A stretch of 64,000 bases of DNA from Cheilinus undulatus (lineage: Eukaryota; Chordata; Actinopteri; Labriformes; Labridae), in assembly GCF_018320785.1 (NCBI RefSeq), contig NC_054869.1:14518698-14582697 (forward strand), in the 5' to 3' direction. The notes beneath the pieces were generated by a model, which was given only the letters and a program-made list of their open reading frames with translations, did no database searches and had not been told where the DNA came from. The position numbers were made by a program, and so were the translations under genes. Positions 1 to 15,284 of the stretch are shown in pieces. The stretch's first letter is position 1. Each line of letters starts with the position of its first letter.

Positions 1-3000
1 AACCACTGAAGTAGATAATATACAAACAAATCTAATTCAGGACCACTTTCTCAAGAAACAAAATTTGGCGGTGTGGCTGTTCTGGGACCCCCCCCCCAAT
101 TCCAATAAGGAAAGCATAAGGCAGGGAGAGAAGCAGCAAAATCCCAGGGCAGAGCAGGCATCAAAGACAACAGAATGACATTGATTAAGTCAGAAGTAGA
201 ATGACGGAGAAGCTGGGGTGGAGGAGGCTGATAAGGCCTGGGGAAGATCAGCTGATCTCAATCATGGCAGCGATCAATGTCGTGACCTGCCTGAACGAAT
301 GCTATATGCTCACTGTCTTCTACATAATCATACACCTTTTCCCCTTATTTTAAGAGTCATTTATTGAAAACAAAGCTATTACTAGGGATGCAGGCGCAAG
401 AATTACGAGGCAGTTAAACTAATTTTCAGATTTTTTCTATAAATGCTGTTCAAATGCTGTTTTAAAACTGTAAATTAAGCCTCCCACCACTAGTAGCTGC
501 TGTAGCTTTGGCTGATGGCCGCTGCCTTCCTGTTAGAGCTTTCCTCAGCACTTCGCCAGACAAAAATATGAGAAGCTTAGCTGTTACCATGTTTTAAGAA
601 CAGTACAGTATGACAGTTTATTAAACTAGAAATCAAGAGGTATGTAATCAAATCTGAAAAGCAGCGTAGACAGAATGATGTTGTGGCTGATGAGGGACAG
701 CAGGAGGGAGAAGGTGGGCGTGTCTAATCCCTAAATGGCGTTCTAAACAGAAATCTGGTTTCAATCCTCACTTCTCATGGTACACAGACCAAGCCTATCT
801 CTGACTACAGATATCTTGGTATTTTAATTGATGAATCTCTCTGTTTTACTCCACATATTCATCAATTCATGAAAAAAGACTAGAACTGAAGCTGACTTTT
901 TATTTCAGAATCAAATCTTCCCTTTCTTTTGAATCTTAACAGACACGAGTTACTACTTTGGTGATGTTCTATACATGCATACCTCTTCCCAAAGCTTACA
1001 TGCTCCAGTCACTGGACATCAGTTGGACCTTTGTAAACAATATAGTAGCATGGTCTTGACATGCTCTTTTTGTAAAGGAGATAACATTTGTTATGAATTA
1101 GTGCTTAAATAAAGACTGACTCATTAAATGTGAAGCACATATTGCAGTGCATATGAAGTGTGACTTGACTTGAGTGAGGCTCAGCCCTAGTTTAAAGCCT
1201 TTACTCATCACTATCTATTAAAGGAATGTGTTGGATGGTCTTTTTTTTCTACACATAGACAAAAGCTGGTGTAATCAAATTTTCCAACTCTATTTTAGAT
1301 CTATCCTTTATACCCTCTGAAGCCTATCAAACAAAAGAGTGCTGGCACTTGTACTACTAAGTCTTAGGATCTTTTCTTATAGTGTTTCCAACTGAAGTGG
1401 AAAGATGTTCTGTTTCAGCTCTTCTTGCTTAGAAAGAATCACAGAAAACCTTAAACTTAATGAGCTGATCTTCTTAGACTCTTTTAGGGATGTGGTGCAT
1501 CTGGCCTTGGATGTTCTGCCTGATATATTGATGACTGCAGACAATTTTGGCATGTATATCGACTACAGAATTTAACCTTTCAGCTCATCTCCTGGTTCGA
1601 AAAAGGTTAAAATAAATAAATAAACAGATAAAATCAGCATGCATTTCTGATCATTAAAAAAGAATTCACCCTAGGGCCTCTATTTTCAATGCAGAGGTAT
1701 CAAAGCAGGCGCTATTTGATTCCTCCAAGCATCACATCAAAGTATAAAATTCAGGTATCATGAAAACCCAGTGAAACATTAGAGCTATTCCTCTCTGCAC
1801 ATCACTATGCAAAGAGTGGATTCTCCCACATTTATTCCCTCTCTCTCTCACTGTGTCACCACAGCTCACAGGTCACCTCTGAATCCCTAAGTGTTTCTGT
1901 GCACCGGGGCAGATCTAGCAGCCCCTGCACGGCTGCCACACTGAAGCCTACACCACCAGAGCTGTCAAACTCTCAGAGAGAGGATGCCAGAGAGCTGGCA
2001 CCAGGCCATGTGGACAACTTCAAACATGTTGCATGACCCAAAATATGAGTGCTTGAGACTGCAGACAGAAAAACAAAGCAGGCACGGGAGGACAAATGCA
2101 CTGAGTGTGGCTGGGAGAAAAGAATGTAAGGAATACTACAGTTCCAGTCTGAAACGTTATACAACTGTAATTATCCACAGCCTGAATCAGGGACAAAATA
2201 CCACAGCACTGTGTTTTTAAGATACACAGGAGTGTATCCCAGTGACTTTGGAGAATTTGGAGGGAAACTGCAAAATACGCTTTAAAAGCTTAGAAAAAGC
2301 ATTCTGCAGGAGAAGAAGGCACAGCATTGGCTACAAAGAGCAAAATACACCACTAAAAGTTCGTTACGAGGAAGAATAATTGCTGCATAAAGTTCTGCAG
2401 CAACAAATAAGATAACCTGAGAATAGTATAATCTGTAGATTAATGAGGAGAGGGACGAACTCTTTTTACTGTGCAAAGGTTTGCCCACGTTAATTCATCC
2501 TCACGGAGCTCCAAAGTCCCCAAACTCTCAGCTCGGTGGCCGGCTGAAACCGCACTTTATTGATGCATAGGAACGTTAGAGTTCGCAGTTTTACTTTTGT
2601 TCGTCTAATGAGCTAAAATAAAACAAAAACAAACAAAAAAAACCGAACAATAAAACAAACGGAGCTTACCTTGGGACACCGCAGGCCTCCAAAGTCTCCT
2701 CAGATTGTGCTTCAAACTTTCTGCTTCTGATGTACATCCATCAACGAGCTGGGCACGCGGTAAGCGTGAGGCAGTTAACCACTGTTTCCGGTCAAGACCT
2801 TCAAAGTAATGCAATCTCAAGTGGCTGCACTTTCACTGTAGCATTCAGTTTTAGGGGAAAATAACGTATTTTTTTCTTCGAAAAAGTGATACAGCCTTGT
2901 TATCTCGGACTTAAGAGAAAAGACGAGGTTGTTCATTAATTCAAAACCACATTTTCACACAAGTTGAAAGCTTACAACACAATTCTTCACTTTTTGTGTA

Positions 3001-3990
3001 ACACCAAACTAGTCAAAATTTTAAAAAGAAGAAGATTTATCGATCTCAAAAGAAAGCAGTTGGTTTGAAAATTTTCCAAAGAGGAATGGCCTGTTGTTTC
3101 ATGGGAACTGTCTGGTCCAAAACTATTTTTTTCTGGTAATATTTGGGTGGTTAGGGCAAGGTATCTAATTAGTGTATAATGGGAGCATCTGTGTTCTAAG
3201 TGATTTCAAGTTTGCTTAAAAAAAGGGAATGTAGGAACTCAAATGCTAACCTGCCTCTTCATCTGCTAATTAGAGGCTACCAAGGAAGTGCAGTTGCTGC
3301 TGAGATTTTTTTTAATAAACTACAACAGTGTTTTCGTTAAAAGACAGCTTATTGTCACTGACAGTTTAGCTGGGAACACGCTCCACAGTTTTCACCTTGT
3401 TATTAAAAGTGGTGGATTTGAATTTCTTCTAAAATCAGTACACGTCCTTGGTCTTTGTGACATTCAGATTTAAAAAAAAGAATCAACACGCCACTGAATA
3501 AAATCATACGCCACTAGACCAGGTGCTGTGTCCTACCCCTGTACCCTAAACCCCAAAAAGGTGGTTAACTATTTAAAGCTGGCCCCCCATGTACATTTTT
3601 ACTGTGCATGTTACAAACAATTACACCCAAACAATACATATTACTGCGAGTATCATATAAGCACAAGTATCATATTTATGACGTTAAGCTACTTTATTTT
3701 GAAATTAAAAGCACACCCTTTCCTGTTTTCCTTCTTCTGCCTCTCTGTAATTCCACGCTTTCTCACTGGCTCTGACGTCACTTTTAATCACCATTTATTG
3801 ATACGTTGTGGGAGACATTAGATAATAACAGAGTTGTACAACACCTAAAACAGTGAACCTAGTGATGGTAAAAATGTAGATTAAAGAAGAAATAAAAGAC
3901 AGTGTTTCACAGCATGTTATTTTGTCTTAAATTCACTCACAGAAAAAAAGAAAAAGAAACTTTAAAAACTTCCATTCAACAGCAGCATCA
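1..3990. other. Gap beyond the PKG-like 3' end, no gene seen
   Basis: No exon chain with splice sites or recognisable protein similarity is visible on either strand. The stretch contains a LINE relic near 775-1110. At about 199-300 it carries sequence related to the repeats at 5865-6180 and 44375-45023: a purine-rich GCTGGGGTGGAGGAGG block followed by an ATCAGCTGATC palindrome. The short open frames here (all under 100 codons) look like chance frames in AT-rich DNA. Confidence 0.6.
775..1110 (+). mobile_element. LINE reverse-transcriptase 3' relic
   Basis: Read on the plus strand with stops, the stretch around 800-900 encodes a YLGI-(L)IDESL-like string followed by FTPHIHQF. This is the kind of sequence found near the C-terminal part of the reverse transcriptase of non-LTR retrotransposons. 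An AATAAAG-type end follows near 1110. The frame is broken and no 5' part is present. The clade is not assignable by eye. Confidence 0.5.
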
Positions 3991-3996
3991 CAAGAG

Positions 3997-4002
3997 TTTA
4001 TT
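3997..4002 (-). other. Poly(A) signal of the PKG-like gene
   Basis: TTTATT on the plus strand reads AATAAA on the minus strand. It lies about 213 bases downstream of the stop codon of the PKG-like gene and is the first canonical signal seen there. Inferred from position only. Confidence 0.5.
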
Positions 4003-4214
4003 TTCTCTAAATGTACAGAGATTTTACACCAAAAACAGTCGGATATAGTAGGCAGTGTGGTTGGTTTGTACCTCAATATTACTGACCTCACTGAGAACAG
4101 TCAGAGTATAGTTGATTCTGAATGGCAGCACGACTGAGGGCAGTGGATTATTTATAAGGACTGACCCTTAACTAAAAAGTACTCACAGACATTTTTCTCA
4201 TTTTAATCCATCAG

Positions 4215-7200
4215 TTAGAAATCTTCCCAGTCACTGCACAGCTCCACTGAGCCCTCTGTATAAAGTCTACATGTGGTGCTGTTTAAGGGATGTTTCACCT
4301 GGAAGACAAAGAGAAGGGCATTAATAACTCTGGCATAGATCAGTTCATTACAATAAAACAAAAAATGATCATGTCTTACTTTGGGAATTAGTGGTGGGTT
4401 TAATGTTCTCATACAAAGTCCGTCCCAGTTGAATCCGTCAAACCACCTGATTAAAAACAGAGCATCAAAACCTGTAAAATCATGTTTATCAGTGCCTCAG
4501 TGTGTGTGTGTGTGTTTTCCAGTGTGATAAATCTTACTTGTGCCTCTGAATGTCCTTGGCCCCATTTCTCTGACTGCCCACTCTCTCCGAGGGATTGCTC
4601 CTTGGTGATGGAAGGCAAACAAGAACACACCAATAAATAAACAACGAATTAATAATCAGATCCTGTCACTCAAGATGAGGTGTTGCAGCACAAATCATGT
4701 CCAATACACCTGCAACATTTAATGATATCCTTTCTGTTTGTTGGGGCGAAATAGAATTCAGAAAAAGTGCTAGAAAATAGCCAGAAGGCATTATGTCCCT
4801 CATTCTAATTCATGATGCTGAGTTGGTCACATTTACAATACCTGCACAGCTTCTTTATGAGACTGGAGGCACTTTTGCTGATGGTTTTTGGAAAGTCAAT
4901 GTAATCGATGCCCCGAATGGTGGCACTGAGAACCTTCATCACGTCAGAGTCGCTGAATGGGAGTCTGCAGAGGAAAACATCAACCTATCACCTTCATTTC
5001 AATACATAACCGAGTAACTGAGCTGAAAAAAGGTAGGCTGAAGAGAAGCATAAAACTCACCTACCACTCAGAAGTTCAAACACAAAAACTCCAAGTGACC
5101 AGAAGTCTGCAGATAAACCGTGGCCTTTGTTGAGGATGATTTCCGGGGCCATATACCCTGGTGTACCACAGAATGTCCAGGTTTTCTTACCCACCTCCAC
5201 TTCCTTTAGACATCTAGAGCCAATCTATACAAAGCCGATACCAGTTAATTTGATTATCTTTGGTACAACTTTAGTGGCAGTTCAAGAAGCTTTAACTGCA
5301 GTACCAGTTTAGCATAACCACGTTGATCCAGAACCACATTTTCAGGCTTGACGTCTCTATAGATGACACCTCGGCAATGGAGAAAGGTCAAAGCCTCAAT
5401 TACACAAGCTGTATAGAACCGGGCACTGCATTCATCCAGATATCCTCTGCAACAGTGATTACAACAGCTATTTGAGCTTCAAAGACAGACATGAAAATAC
5501 CATCGTGATGAGAAAAATGGTTTTGGTCTTAATGTTTCTGTTTAGACTCACCGATCTTTAAGCAGACAGCAGAGATCTCCACCAAGACAAGCTTCTGTCA
5601 GAATGTACAAACACGAAGTGTCTCTGAAGGTTTTGTGCAGCCTGTAGTCATAAAAAATGTATAACAAGTTAAAGGGAATTCTTCTTTTTGTCATCCTCAA
5701 ATCTTTATTTCAGTCAGGAACACTCTTGTCATACTATTAACCGTTTTATTGCAAAATAGATAAAGAGTTTTACTACAAAAGATGCTCCCAGGGTTATAGT
5801 CAAGCAGCATGCTTTGACTTTCCAGGGAGCACATACCTAGATAGATACATTTATGACAATGCAATGAATACAATCAAATTAGTTCAGAAGCAATTAATCC
5901 ATAGTAGCATGAATCTAAATATGAGGGTGCAACAGCTTTAAGCTATAACGTAGGAGGCTGGGGTGGAGGAGGTTAACCTTTGTCAGCAGCAGCATGCATC
6001 AACATTAATGCAAGCAGGGATTAGTGAGACGGACGTCATATTTGAATGGACTGCTGTGTTTAGAGAAAGAGCTGTGATTGGCTGTGGGAGCTGGCAGGCA
6101 ATATTTGGGATCAGCTGATCACAGCTGGACGTAGGACTTCCGTGTCCTGCATGAACTCATTCTAAGCTTCATTTGTTTTGGTGTGTAAATCAAATTAAGA
6201 TTAGATTAAGATTAAATGATCATTTAGGTCTTATTAACAATATCCTTTTCTTTTGTTCCCAACATGTATGTATTTGATAGCCTATTAGTAAGTATATTCC
6301 ACAGCCACATGGAGGTGACTGAGGTATTCTAGTGCATCTGAAAAAAATAGATATCATAAAAAAATCAATTATTTTCCCTGTGATTCAAGAAGTGAAACTT
6401 CTATATATTCTAGATTTATCTCATAATGTGAAATATTTCAAGATTTTTTTATTTAAATCTTGATAATTATGGCTTTCAGATGACAAAAACAAAATATCCA
6501 CTATCTTGGAATATCAAAATGTCACAAAACATCAGTCCAGAAAAAAAAAAGGATTTATAATACAGAAAAGTTGAACAGGGTAATGCTCATTTAAGCACTC
6601 AATACTTGGTTGGAGCTCTATTTGCACAAATTACCACATCTATGTGGCATGGCATGGAGCCAATCAGTCTGTGGCACTGCTGGGGTGTTATGAAGCCCAG
6701 GTTGCTCTGATAGCAGCCTTCAGCTCGTCTGTATTGTTGAGTCTGGTGTCTCTCATCTTCCCCTTGACATTTCCTCAGAAATTCCCTGGGGTCAGTTGGC
6801 TGGCCAATCAAACACAGTAATACTGTGGTCAGAAAACCAGTTTCTGGTAGTTTTGGCTTCACTGTGGGCAGGTGCCAAGTCCTGCTGGAAAAGGAAATCA
6901 ATATCTCCATAAAGCTTCACAGTAGATGGAGGCATGACATGCTCTAAAATCTCCTGGTAGACAGCTTACAGAGTTGACTCTGGACTTGATAAAGACCAGT
7001 GGACCAACAGCAGCAGACGACTTGGCACCTCAAACCATGACTGACTGTGGAAACTGAAAACACTGGACTTCAAAGTGCCTTGAATTCTGAGCCTCTTTGA
7101 TCTTCCTCCAGACCCTGGGACCTTGATTTCAAGATAAAATGTCAAATTCATTTTTATCTGAAAACAGAACTTTAACCAGGTCATTCACACACACGCTGTA

Positions 7201-10200
7201 ACATTTTCTGTGGTTCAGGAATGGCTCAACACGCCCCTCCTTGTGAAGCTTCCCTAAATTCTTGAATCTGTTTTGTTTGACTAACCTCTGAAGGCTGAGC
7301 GTATCACTATTGCTTGTGCACCTTTTCTCACCACACTTTTCCCTTCCAGTCAACTTTCCATGAATATGCTTTGATACAGCCTCTGAGAACAGCCTGCCCT
7401 TTCAGCTGGGACCTCCTGTGGCCTACCCTCCTAATGGAGGATGACAATGATTGTCCTCAGGACCATAGTCAAGTCAGCAGTCTTTCCTATGATTGTGGTT
7501 GCGTGAACAGAGAATGAAGGCTCGGGAAACCTTTGAAAACTGGAGTTTGACAAAATATTTTAAAATACACAGAAGTTTCACTTTTTAATTAAATTACAGC
7601 AAAAATTTAAGTTTTTCATGATGTTCTAATTATTTCAGATGTACATAAGCTGCATGTTTTAGGGGCTGTTGTGTCATCCATCTCTGAGTTTGATGCTAAT
7701 GTCATGTGTATTGACTTGTGAAAAACAGATGCAAAAGGCCTTTAATTTTGATTCTCAGGCAGGGAAAATTAGTCTCTCCAAGGCCCCTGAAGCAGAAAGT
7801 TGATGCAGAAAACCAAAGCCTTAATCAATAATGAGCCAATAAGCATGTGTTTATCATGCCAGCTTATAGCTATGTTATGCCTCTATGCCTCCTTTTTGAT
7901 AAGCTGCAGGCTTTTTAAGACTTAAAAGAGATGTACCAATTTGTCCTCATCCTTAAATATAGACAGGATAAGGCACAAGCAACATTTCAGTCATAAAAGA
8001 GGAGGACTTGTCACACCTCCACTGGCTCTCAGCTACTTCTGTTTAGTTACAACAAGCACAGCATCACACTTCTTTGAGAGCAGGAGCTTCTCTACATGAT
8101 TTTATATTCACGAATTATGGCTGACAGGTGGATTTCTGTAAAACTCATTCCTGATAAAAACTGTTTCAGTCTTAATCGTTTTGGGGTTGCTCTAGAAGGA
8201 TTTAAAGAAAAATATATTTTCCTCTCACATTTCAAATGTAATAATCAGGGGACCTGATTGGAGGCTGTGGGGGTCTGATGTGGCTGTGGGGCTGCCAGTT
8301 GATGATCACTGGCATGGAGAGAGGGCCCAACAGCCGGCTAGCAGATTTCTTTAAACAATTCAAAATGACTTTTCATAAGTGTATCATCATCACATACATG
8401 ATACATCACCAAAAAGCTCTTATTCCCAGGTTCTGACCATGCTAACCATTCTATGATAAAAATCACCACAGCAGCCACAATAAATGCATTGTCTGACTAC
8501 AAACAAATAATGATAAGTGACATGGCTTGCCATTAGAAGCTCTCCTGTACTCTCCTGACCATAATATTCTATCAAAAATAGTCCTGCTGCATCAGAAAGA
8601 GTCCCTACAATCTAAATAAGGTCAAATATTTAGTCCAAAAGTAGGATTACATCTATAAAGACCCATGTATCATTTCAAATTTACAGTTGTTTTTCTTAAT
8701 AGGCCAGTGTTTGCTGCATAATGTTTTAAAATGCCTGTTTTTCCTCACAAAAACACATGTAAAAAACAAATTGCCTGTTCTATTGTTATCAGCCTTAAAC
8801 CTGAACTAGCTAAGGCTTCATCCTTTGGTCCTGTTTAGTTTTCCAGCTAAAACCTCACAGCTACAGTCACCTACAGACCTCTATTTCACAAAAACAAATT
8901 CAGATGTGAAATTTTTTTTGTTGTATTTCATAACACCAACAGTAGCTACAGAGAGTCTGAAAGTTTGGGAAGAGAAAAAGCTTCAGAGTGTTACCTTTCT
9001 ATAGACATCTTGTTTGTGCTTGTACTACAAATGGTTCAAACACAGCATTTAATTTAATTTGTTTATTCCTGGATAGGCCTTTTTGACTAATTTTACCCAT
9101 AATTTTGAGGTATGTTAAGGAGCAGACACCTGGCTATGAAAGGACAACGAGCCTCCATCAGGATGCGACCCTCTTCCAGGATGTGCTCCCGCTGGCCATT
9201 GTTGAGAATCAGCTTCTTCTTGAGGACCCTCATGGCAAACAGGCACTGACTGTAGCTTCTCAGTTGCACCTGAGAGAGATTACATTATAGAAACATGGAA
9301 TCTAGAAGAGGGGCCAACATCACAGAGGATCACTGTCATTGTGAGCAAGCTGCTATAAGACGGCGCCTCACCAGGTCTACGTGACCAAACTCCCCAATGG
9401 CCAGAGTGCAGATTATCTGGAAATCACTTAAAATGGAAGATGAGAGGAGGTCAGGATCCTTATCTGACCTGCTCATAGAGAAAACAGAGGTAGAGTTAAT
9501 CCCCAATAGAGGCTGACTGTGCATTAAAGCTGTTGAAAATTATGCTTTAAAGCCTCTCACTCAATTTTGGATTCCTGACTTTGCTGCAGCTCATGACTGC
9601 GGTCAAAAACCAACCCATCGATGATTTCTTTGAAGGTCCTGAAGCAAATAAGCACTTTGTTATCTTCCCATCTTTTGGAAAAGACAGTAAAATAACGCTT
9701 AAATCAGTTTTAAACTTAAAATTTATTTTTGTACTCTCTGTCTATGACTAGGCATGTCACATCACCAGAGGCGATCACATTCACAGTCCGAGCATCCTCT
9801 CTGAGCACAAGAGAAAAACACAAAGATTTTAAGGAATGAATACAAAAATAGGATGCTACTGATTCCACAGAGGACACTTTTGACCATCATGGACTGCTTT
9901 CATTAAAAGCTTCTCTGTAATCTGCATAATTTCCTCTCTAGGTGCAATTTTTCTTCCTCACCCCCACAGAGCTTTTTCTCCAAACCACTGTCCGTCACAG
10001 AGCTGAGAAAGGACAATCTGCTCATCATGACCTGGCTTCTTTTCTGTCACTTTCACCTGGCAGATCAAAACAAGAGAAAAAGGAAGGGAATGAGAAAGCA
10101 ATGCTGTGGGAGAGAGAGATGTAGAGGTCAATTATCAGCATCCCAGAGCTGTGTTGACATTTTGTCCTCTACAATCTCTGTCTTTTTTCTCTGGAAGCAA

Positions 10201-13200
10201 CGTTTCATCTGTGCAGCAGTCAGACACATCTTTACCTGGCCTTTGCTTATGATATAAAAAGTGTCTCCTGTGGACCCTTGTCGAATGATATAGTCACCAT
10301 CAGAGAAGTGGGTCTGTGGAAACAGAAATGAAAGATAGAACAGCCAACTCTGGGGGAAATAAAAGAAATGTCAAAAAACAGAGAAAGAATCAGAAGAAAC
10401 TGGCTTGTAACAAATAAAGATTAATTCTGTTCCATACAAGCACACACTGATGCAAAACAAAGAGAGCTGATGGGAACTCATGTAAACATGATTGTTTACA
10501 GGCGCTCCATCTGTGTGCACACATAATCTTCCGGCTGTATAATGTTTGAATAAACAGCTGAACTGATGGTTACACAACACTGCTGCAGGTTTTAAGTATT
10601 TAATCTGTACCTGCTCTGTGAGATCACACAGTTTCATGATGACATCCTCTGGCAATGAATGCAGGAAGGGAACGCTGCAGACACAAATCAAGCAAAGTGG
10701 CAGGTTTGAAAAGGATTTGATTTTTTTTGACTGCTTCAGAAAAGTCAGAGATGCGTCAAAAAGATGGTAAAATTTTGGATGGTGTGATAATCCAATATGT
10801 GGCATTATGGTGTTTGAAAATTGGCGTCATCTCTAAAACAGGGTGATTCAATAAGGTTGGAATGACTTTATTTGAACAATCAAACTGTTTTGGATTTTCT
10901 CTTCTTCAACTGACACAAGTACGCTTTCACAGTCTCTATGTTTATGAATGTCTCTTTCCCTTTTTGCATAAAATCCATGACACAGCTAGTGATGCTGATT
11001 TTGCTCTGCCTTGATCTGTACTAGCCTGGGATATGGGGTCAACCCCAAAATGTTCTTGCAGCAATCACCAGAGCCAAAGTGGTGTAACTGGACACACTTT
11101 CCCATCCATTTGCTGGTGAACAGTCTGTTCTCTGCATCTGCTTTTTGTCTTTTTTAAATAAAAGATATTTTGTCTGGTTTACTGGTTAAAGCCAGGTGCA
11201 CACTGCAATCTTCATCCTACTCCAAAAGAGTCGGGGTGGAATTTCAGCAACAACACGACCATCACTCCCGATGTATGTGCTCAGGTGGTCCGATTGTTAG
11301 CCACAACCCAGAGTGCTCACTCTGAACCGGTGAAGTCGGTACAGACTGTAACAAAAGTCAGTGAAGTTTTCTTATAAAAGTCCCACAGACACCAGTTGAA
11401 GTCATATCTGCTGTCTCATTTACACTTCAAATAGCTACAAGCAGCAAGAAAACTGTTCTCATTATGTCCCTCTTTCTGACACATACATAGCATCACCAGC
11501 AAACACAACAAGCAGCTAAATAACAAATATTCAGCTGGATTTCTGTTGGTAGGCCTATTCCTGCTTGCCTCTATTATAGTTAGTGTAGGTACATCAAAAA
11601 GACATTCCTGCTGTTGGGCCGTGTCCGGAGCAGCTTGTTGGGTTGTGTGAATGATGCACGATCAGGCTGGAAGTGGGCCTGACTTTAAAGTGACTCGTTA
11701 AACTCAAAATTCACATCTGAAAATTGCACAGTATATGCCCGGCTTTACCTGCTAGACCAAATGTGTAAGACACTGAAGTGGACAGGGGTGTAGCTAGGGA
11801 TTTTAGGCCCCAGTAAGAATATTACACAGGACCCCTCTTAAGTTGCTAGCCAAGTAACGAATGTTGTGTCATTTTTACAAATATCTATGCATTTTAATGT
11901 ATTTTTGAACCATAATTTCCCGATTTATCAGCAATACTTTTACTATGGTTAAATTAAACTTACTTGCATTGTTTTGCAGTGCTGAACTTTGGACAGTTTT
12001 AAGGGAGGAGCAGCCCCCCCCCCCCCCCAGTATTTTGTTTTACTCTATTTGATGCAAATTCAGTCAGTTGATCAACTAATTTAGATGATCAACTGACTTT
12101 TGATTTAATAATGACATTAGTTATTGAGAAAAACTGAATAAAAACACACTTTTCAATGCAGGCTTCTCAAGGGCCCCTCCCTACTATGGGCCTGGGTAAT
12201 CAGTACCCCTTTTCCCCCCGTGCTACTCCCATGGGAGTGGTAGAGCAGCACTTGGGTTAGGCAGGAATGAGAGGAAATAAAGAAACAGGAATTACTTGCA
12301 ACATATTGAGGTGGGACAAATAAATAATGGAATTAATGTGACTAATAATCATCCAAATATAATATATATACATTATCTTATTAAAAATCTTGTACGGGTC
12401 ATTTTTAAAACCCCTCTAATCTACTCAAAGGGCCATTAAAATGGCTTCAGAGGCCTGACCCAGCCCCAGGGCCTCCTATTGAATAGCCTGGCTCTAGAAG
12501 ATGCTGTGCTAAAGGTGCTGCAGTAAAAAACAGCTATCTGAGCCCACTATGTGTTAAATCAGGTGTATCAGCTGTGATGTTCACCTGCTAAGCAGCTCCA
12601 TCGAATGAGAGAGGCTGTTGAGTCCACTCTGCATAAGGACAGTCTGGTAGCTCTTGCGGTCGATAGCCCACAGCTTGCTATCGGTTTGAGCTGCAGATAC
12701 AAAGACAGAGGCGGAGGAAGTGACACTGGAGCTAAAATTGAAACACAATCAAGATGCATCTATTGACATAGCTGGTAGAGCAGTTTGTGATGGATGCGGG
12801 TATAAAAAGCTTCAGCCCGAGGAGCAGACAGTAAGCTTTCCATGCTAAATGCCCCCCTTGAACAGTAAAACTAATCTAATGATTATTTCTTCCAGGCAAT
12901 GTCTTTTAATTTAAATCAAACTGACTTCCCTAAATATTATTACCCTCTCGCTGTGAAATAGAGTTTGAAAGAGGGTGTTCTAAATTAATAATGACCCGTA
13001 TTGATTGGTTCACTGAAGCTTCCTGCAAACGGACGTTGATATCCACTAGACAGTCTAATTAGATCAACCGTCTGATAGCAACGCTGCAGCCCTGATTTCT
13101 CTATTCCCCCATTCAGATCTACCTCATCACTTTTTTCTTTTACCATCATATGAGAAGCATTTCAGAGCTGCATATGCATCCAAAATCTGTGCAGGATATT

Positions 13201-15200
13201 TTTAAACAAGTGAAATATTTTGTGACCGTGTGACTATGTAGCCCTGTTTTCATCATCACTTTCATCACCCTTAAAATGAAGCAGACCACAGCCTCATTGA
13301 TGGTCTCAGGTGGCAATAAGGAGCTTCCCATCAGGAGAGGGATAAATACAGCATGTTAAGGTCAGATCAAAGAAAAGCGCCGACAGAAACAGATTCAGAA
13401 CAAAAGGACAACAGGTCTCTGAGATCAGCATTCTTACCCTTGAACAGATAGTAAAGGAAACAGTAAATTGGAGAAGCTGGCTGGTCGTGAGATAAAGAAA
13501 GCAGTTCTAAGTCGGAATAAGATGCTTTGGGACCAAACCAGGCAAATAAACTGTTTTTTTCTTTTCAATTTAAACTTCTCCCAGCCGTTTCCACAGCCAA
13601 TTTATTTGTGAATGGGGGTCAGATTCACATAGCGATGGCTGAGAAAGTTTTCCCAGAGGACTCTGGGATCAGCTGCTGGAGGGAAATGACAGCACACTTT
13701 CATTTCTCTAAGGAATAAGACTAATTCCAACACCAGTAAGGCATCTATGATAGATTATTATCAAACCATGATAACAGTGCTAAGGGAGCATGCAAATTAT
13801 CCCAGAAAATGGTTCTTAAGATCTATATAGGGGTGTTAAAATTAATCGTTTTTGCAGTACATCACAATGCAGACACACTGATGCAGTGACAGAACATAAC
13901 TAATTACTGTGCACTGATGTTGCATGCAGATTTTTCAGCCAAGCTAAACCCATATAATTTATTTAATGTGGTTTACAATGTAAAGCCTCTTAAGGCCTTA
14001 TAACAGGCCAATATCAGACTGTGTGAAGCTCCAGGGCTGAAGAAGCAGAGGAACAATTTCAGAGAAGCTGATTGACCTGTAGCAACAATAATGCCAATGT
14101 CAGAGATAAGAGAATACTTTGTTGTTAAATGTATCATTTTAGTAAAGAAATCACGGTTGAATTGCTGTTTGTCAGCTGCAGTCACCACTGCCGTGTAAAC
14201 ATGTTGAATGTGGGCCCGTCTCCGCGTAGTAAGCATCACACAGCAGGTAGGTCATGTGATGCTTTGTTAAAACTCCACAAAAAGTATGTGCAGTACAAAC
14301 TTTGTAATCAATTCAAAAGGCAAAGTTTTAATGATCCCCTTATCGTGTTGTTGGCCTATCACCACACATACCCAATGGCGCACAGAGACATTAAGCTCAT
14401 ATGGAGTTATTTGGGGAAAAAACACCCCTCTCCATGCAAATTGACTTCATTGCATTAGGTATCTAATGATGAGGTCGGTAACAGCACTGCATAAATAAGG
14501 TAAAAATTAATCTACTGTTTGATGATGGAGCTGCAGCTTTATGATGCACAAACTTTCCGGTGATCAGGAAACAATTTCCCCTTTGTATGCCTTTAAAATT
14601 AATGTCCCACATGGAAAAATTAAACATCAATTCTAATTGCTTTCATTGACAACTCCCAACATAATAGGCCTACATACACTTGCTCTTAAACAAAGACCTA
14701 TGTATAAACTATTATTACAACAGTGTATTAGGGCCACTCTAGAAAAAAAAAATAATAAAGAGGATCGGTTAATTTTCAAGAAAAAAAAATCAAAATCCTT
14801 ATGTTGAAAAAGTTGTACATTTAAGGAGATTTTTTTCAAATTTAAAAGCAGTAAATGTATGTAAACTAAAAATGTAGAATTTTTGACACTATAAACTCTA
14901 AAAATGTAAATTCCAACCAGTGTTTTTTTAGATGGCTTCTTGTATTGTTTTTTTACTTTACACTGTTGTAAGCTTACAATTTTGAAAACCAGACCTTCAA
15001 ACTTTTGAAACTTGGAACTTTCAAGTTATTTCTTGCAAATTTCCAACTTTTTAAAATCTGAAATTTTGACTTTTATTTCTTGAAAATGTATGGCTTTGAA
15101 ATAAAAAAAATGTTGATTTTTCTGCACAAAAATTAACAGAATCTCTTCTTCTTTCCATCTTGTAGGCTGTTCCTAATATATTATGTTTCTAATCATGGTT

Positions 15201-15284
<84 letters not shown>

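Noticed and set aside
1590-1620. GGTTCGA motif as a possible tRNA-type B box
   Set aside because: No A box or cloverleaf around it; the motif alone is not evidence.
10371-10805. 144-codon minus-strand frame proposed as a separate gene
   Set aside because: It contains PKG-like exon 6 (10611-10674) with the surrounding introns read through; only the exon part is real.
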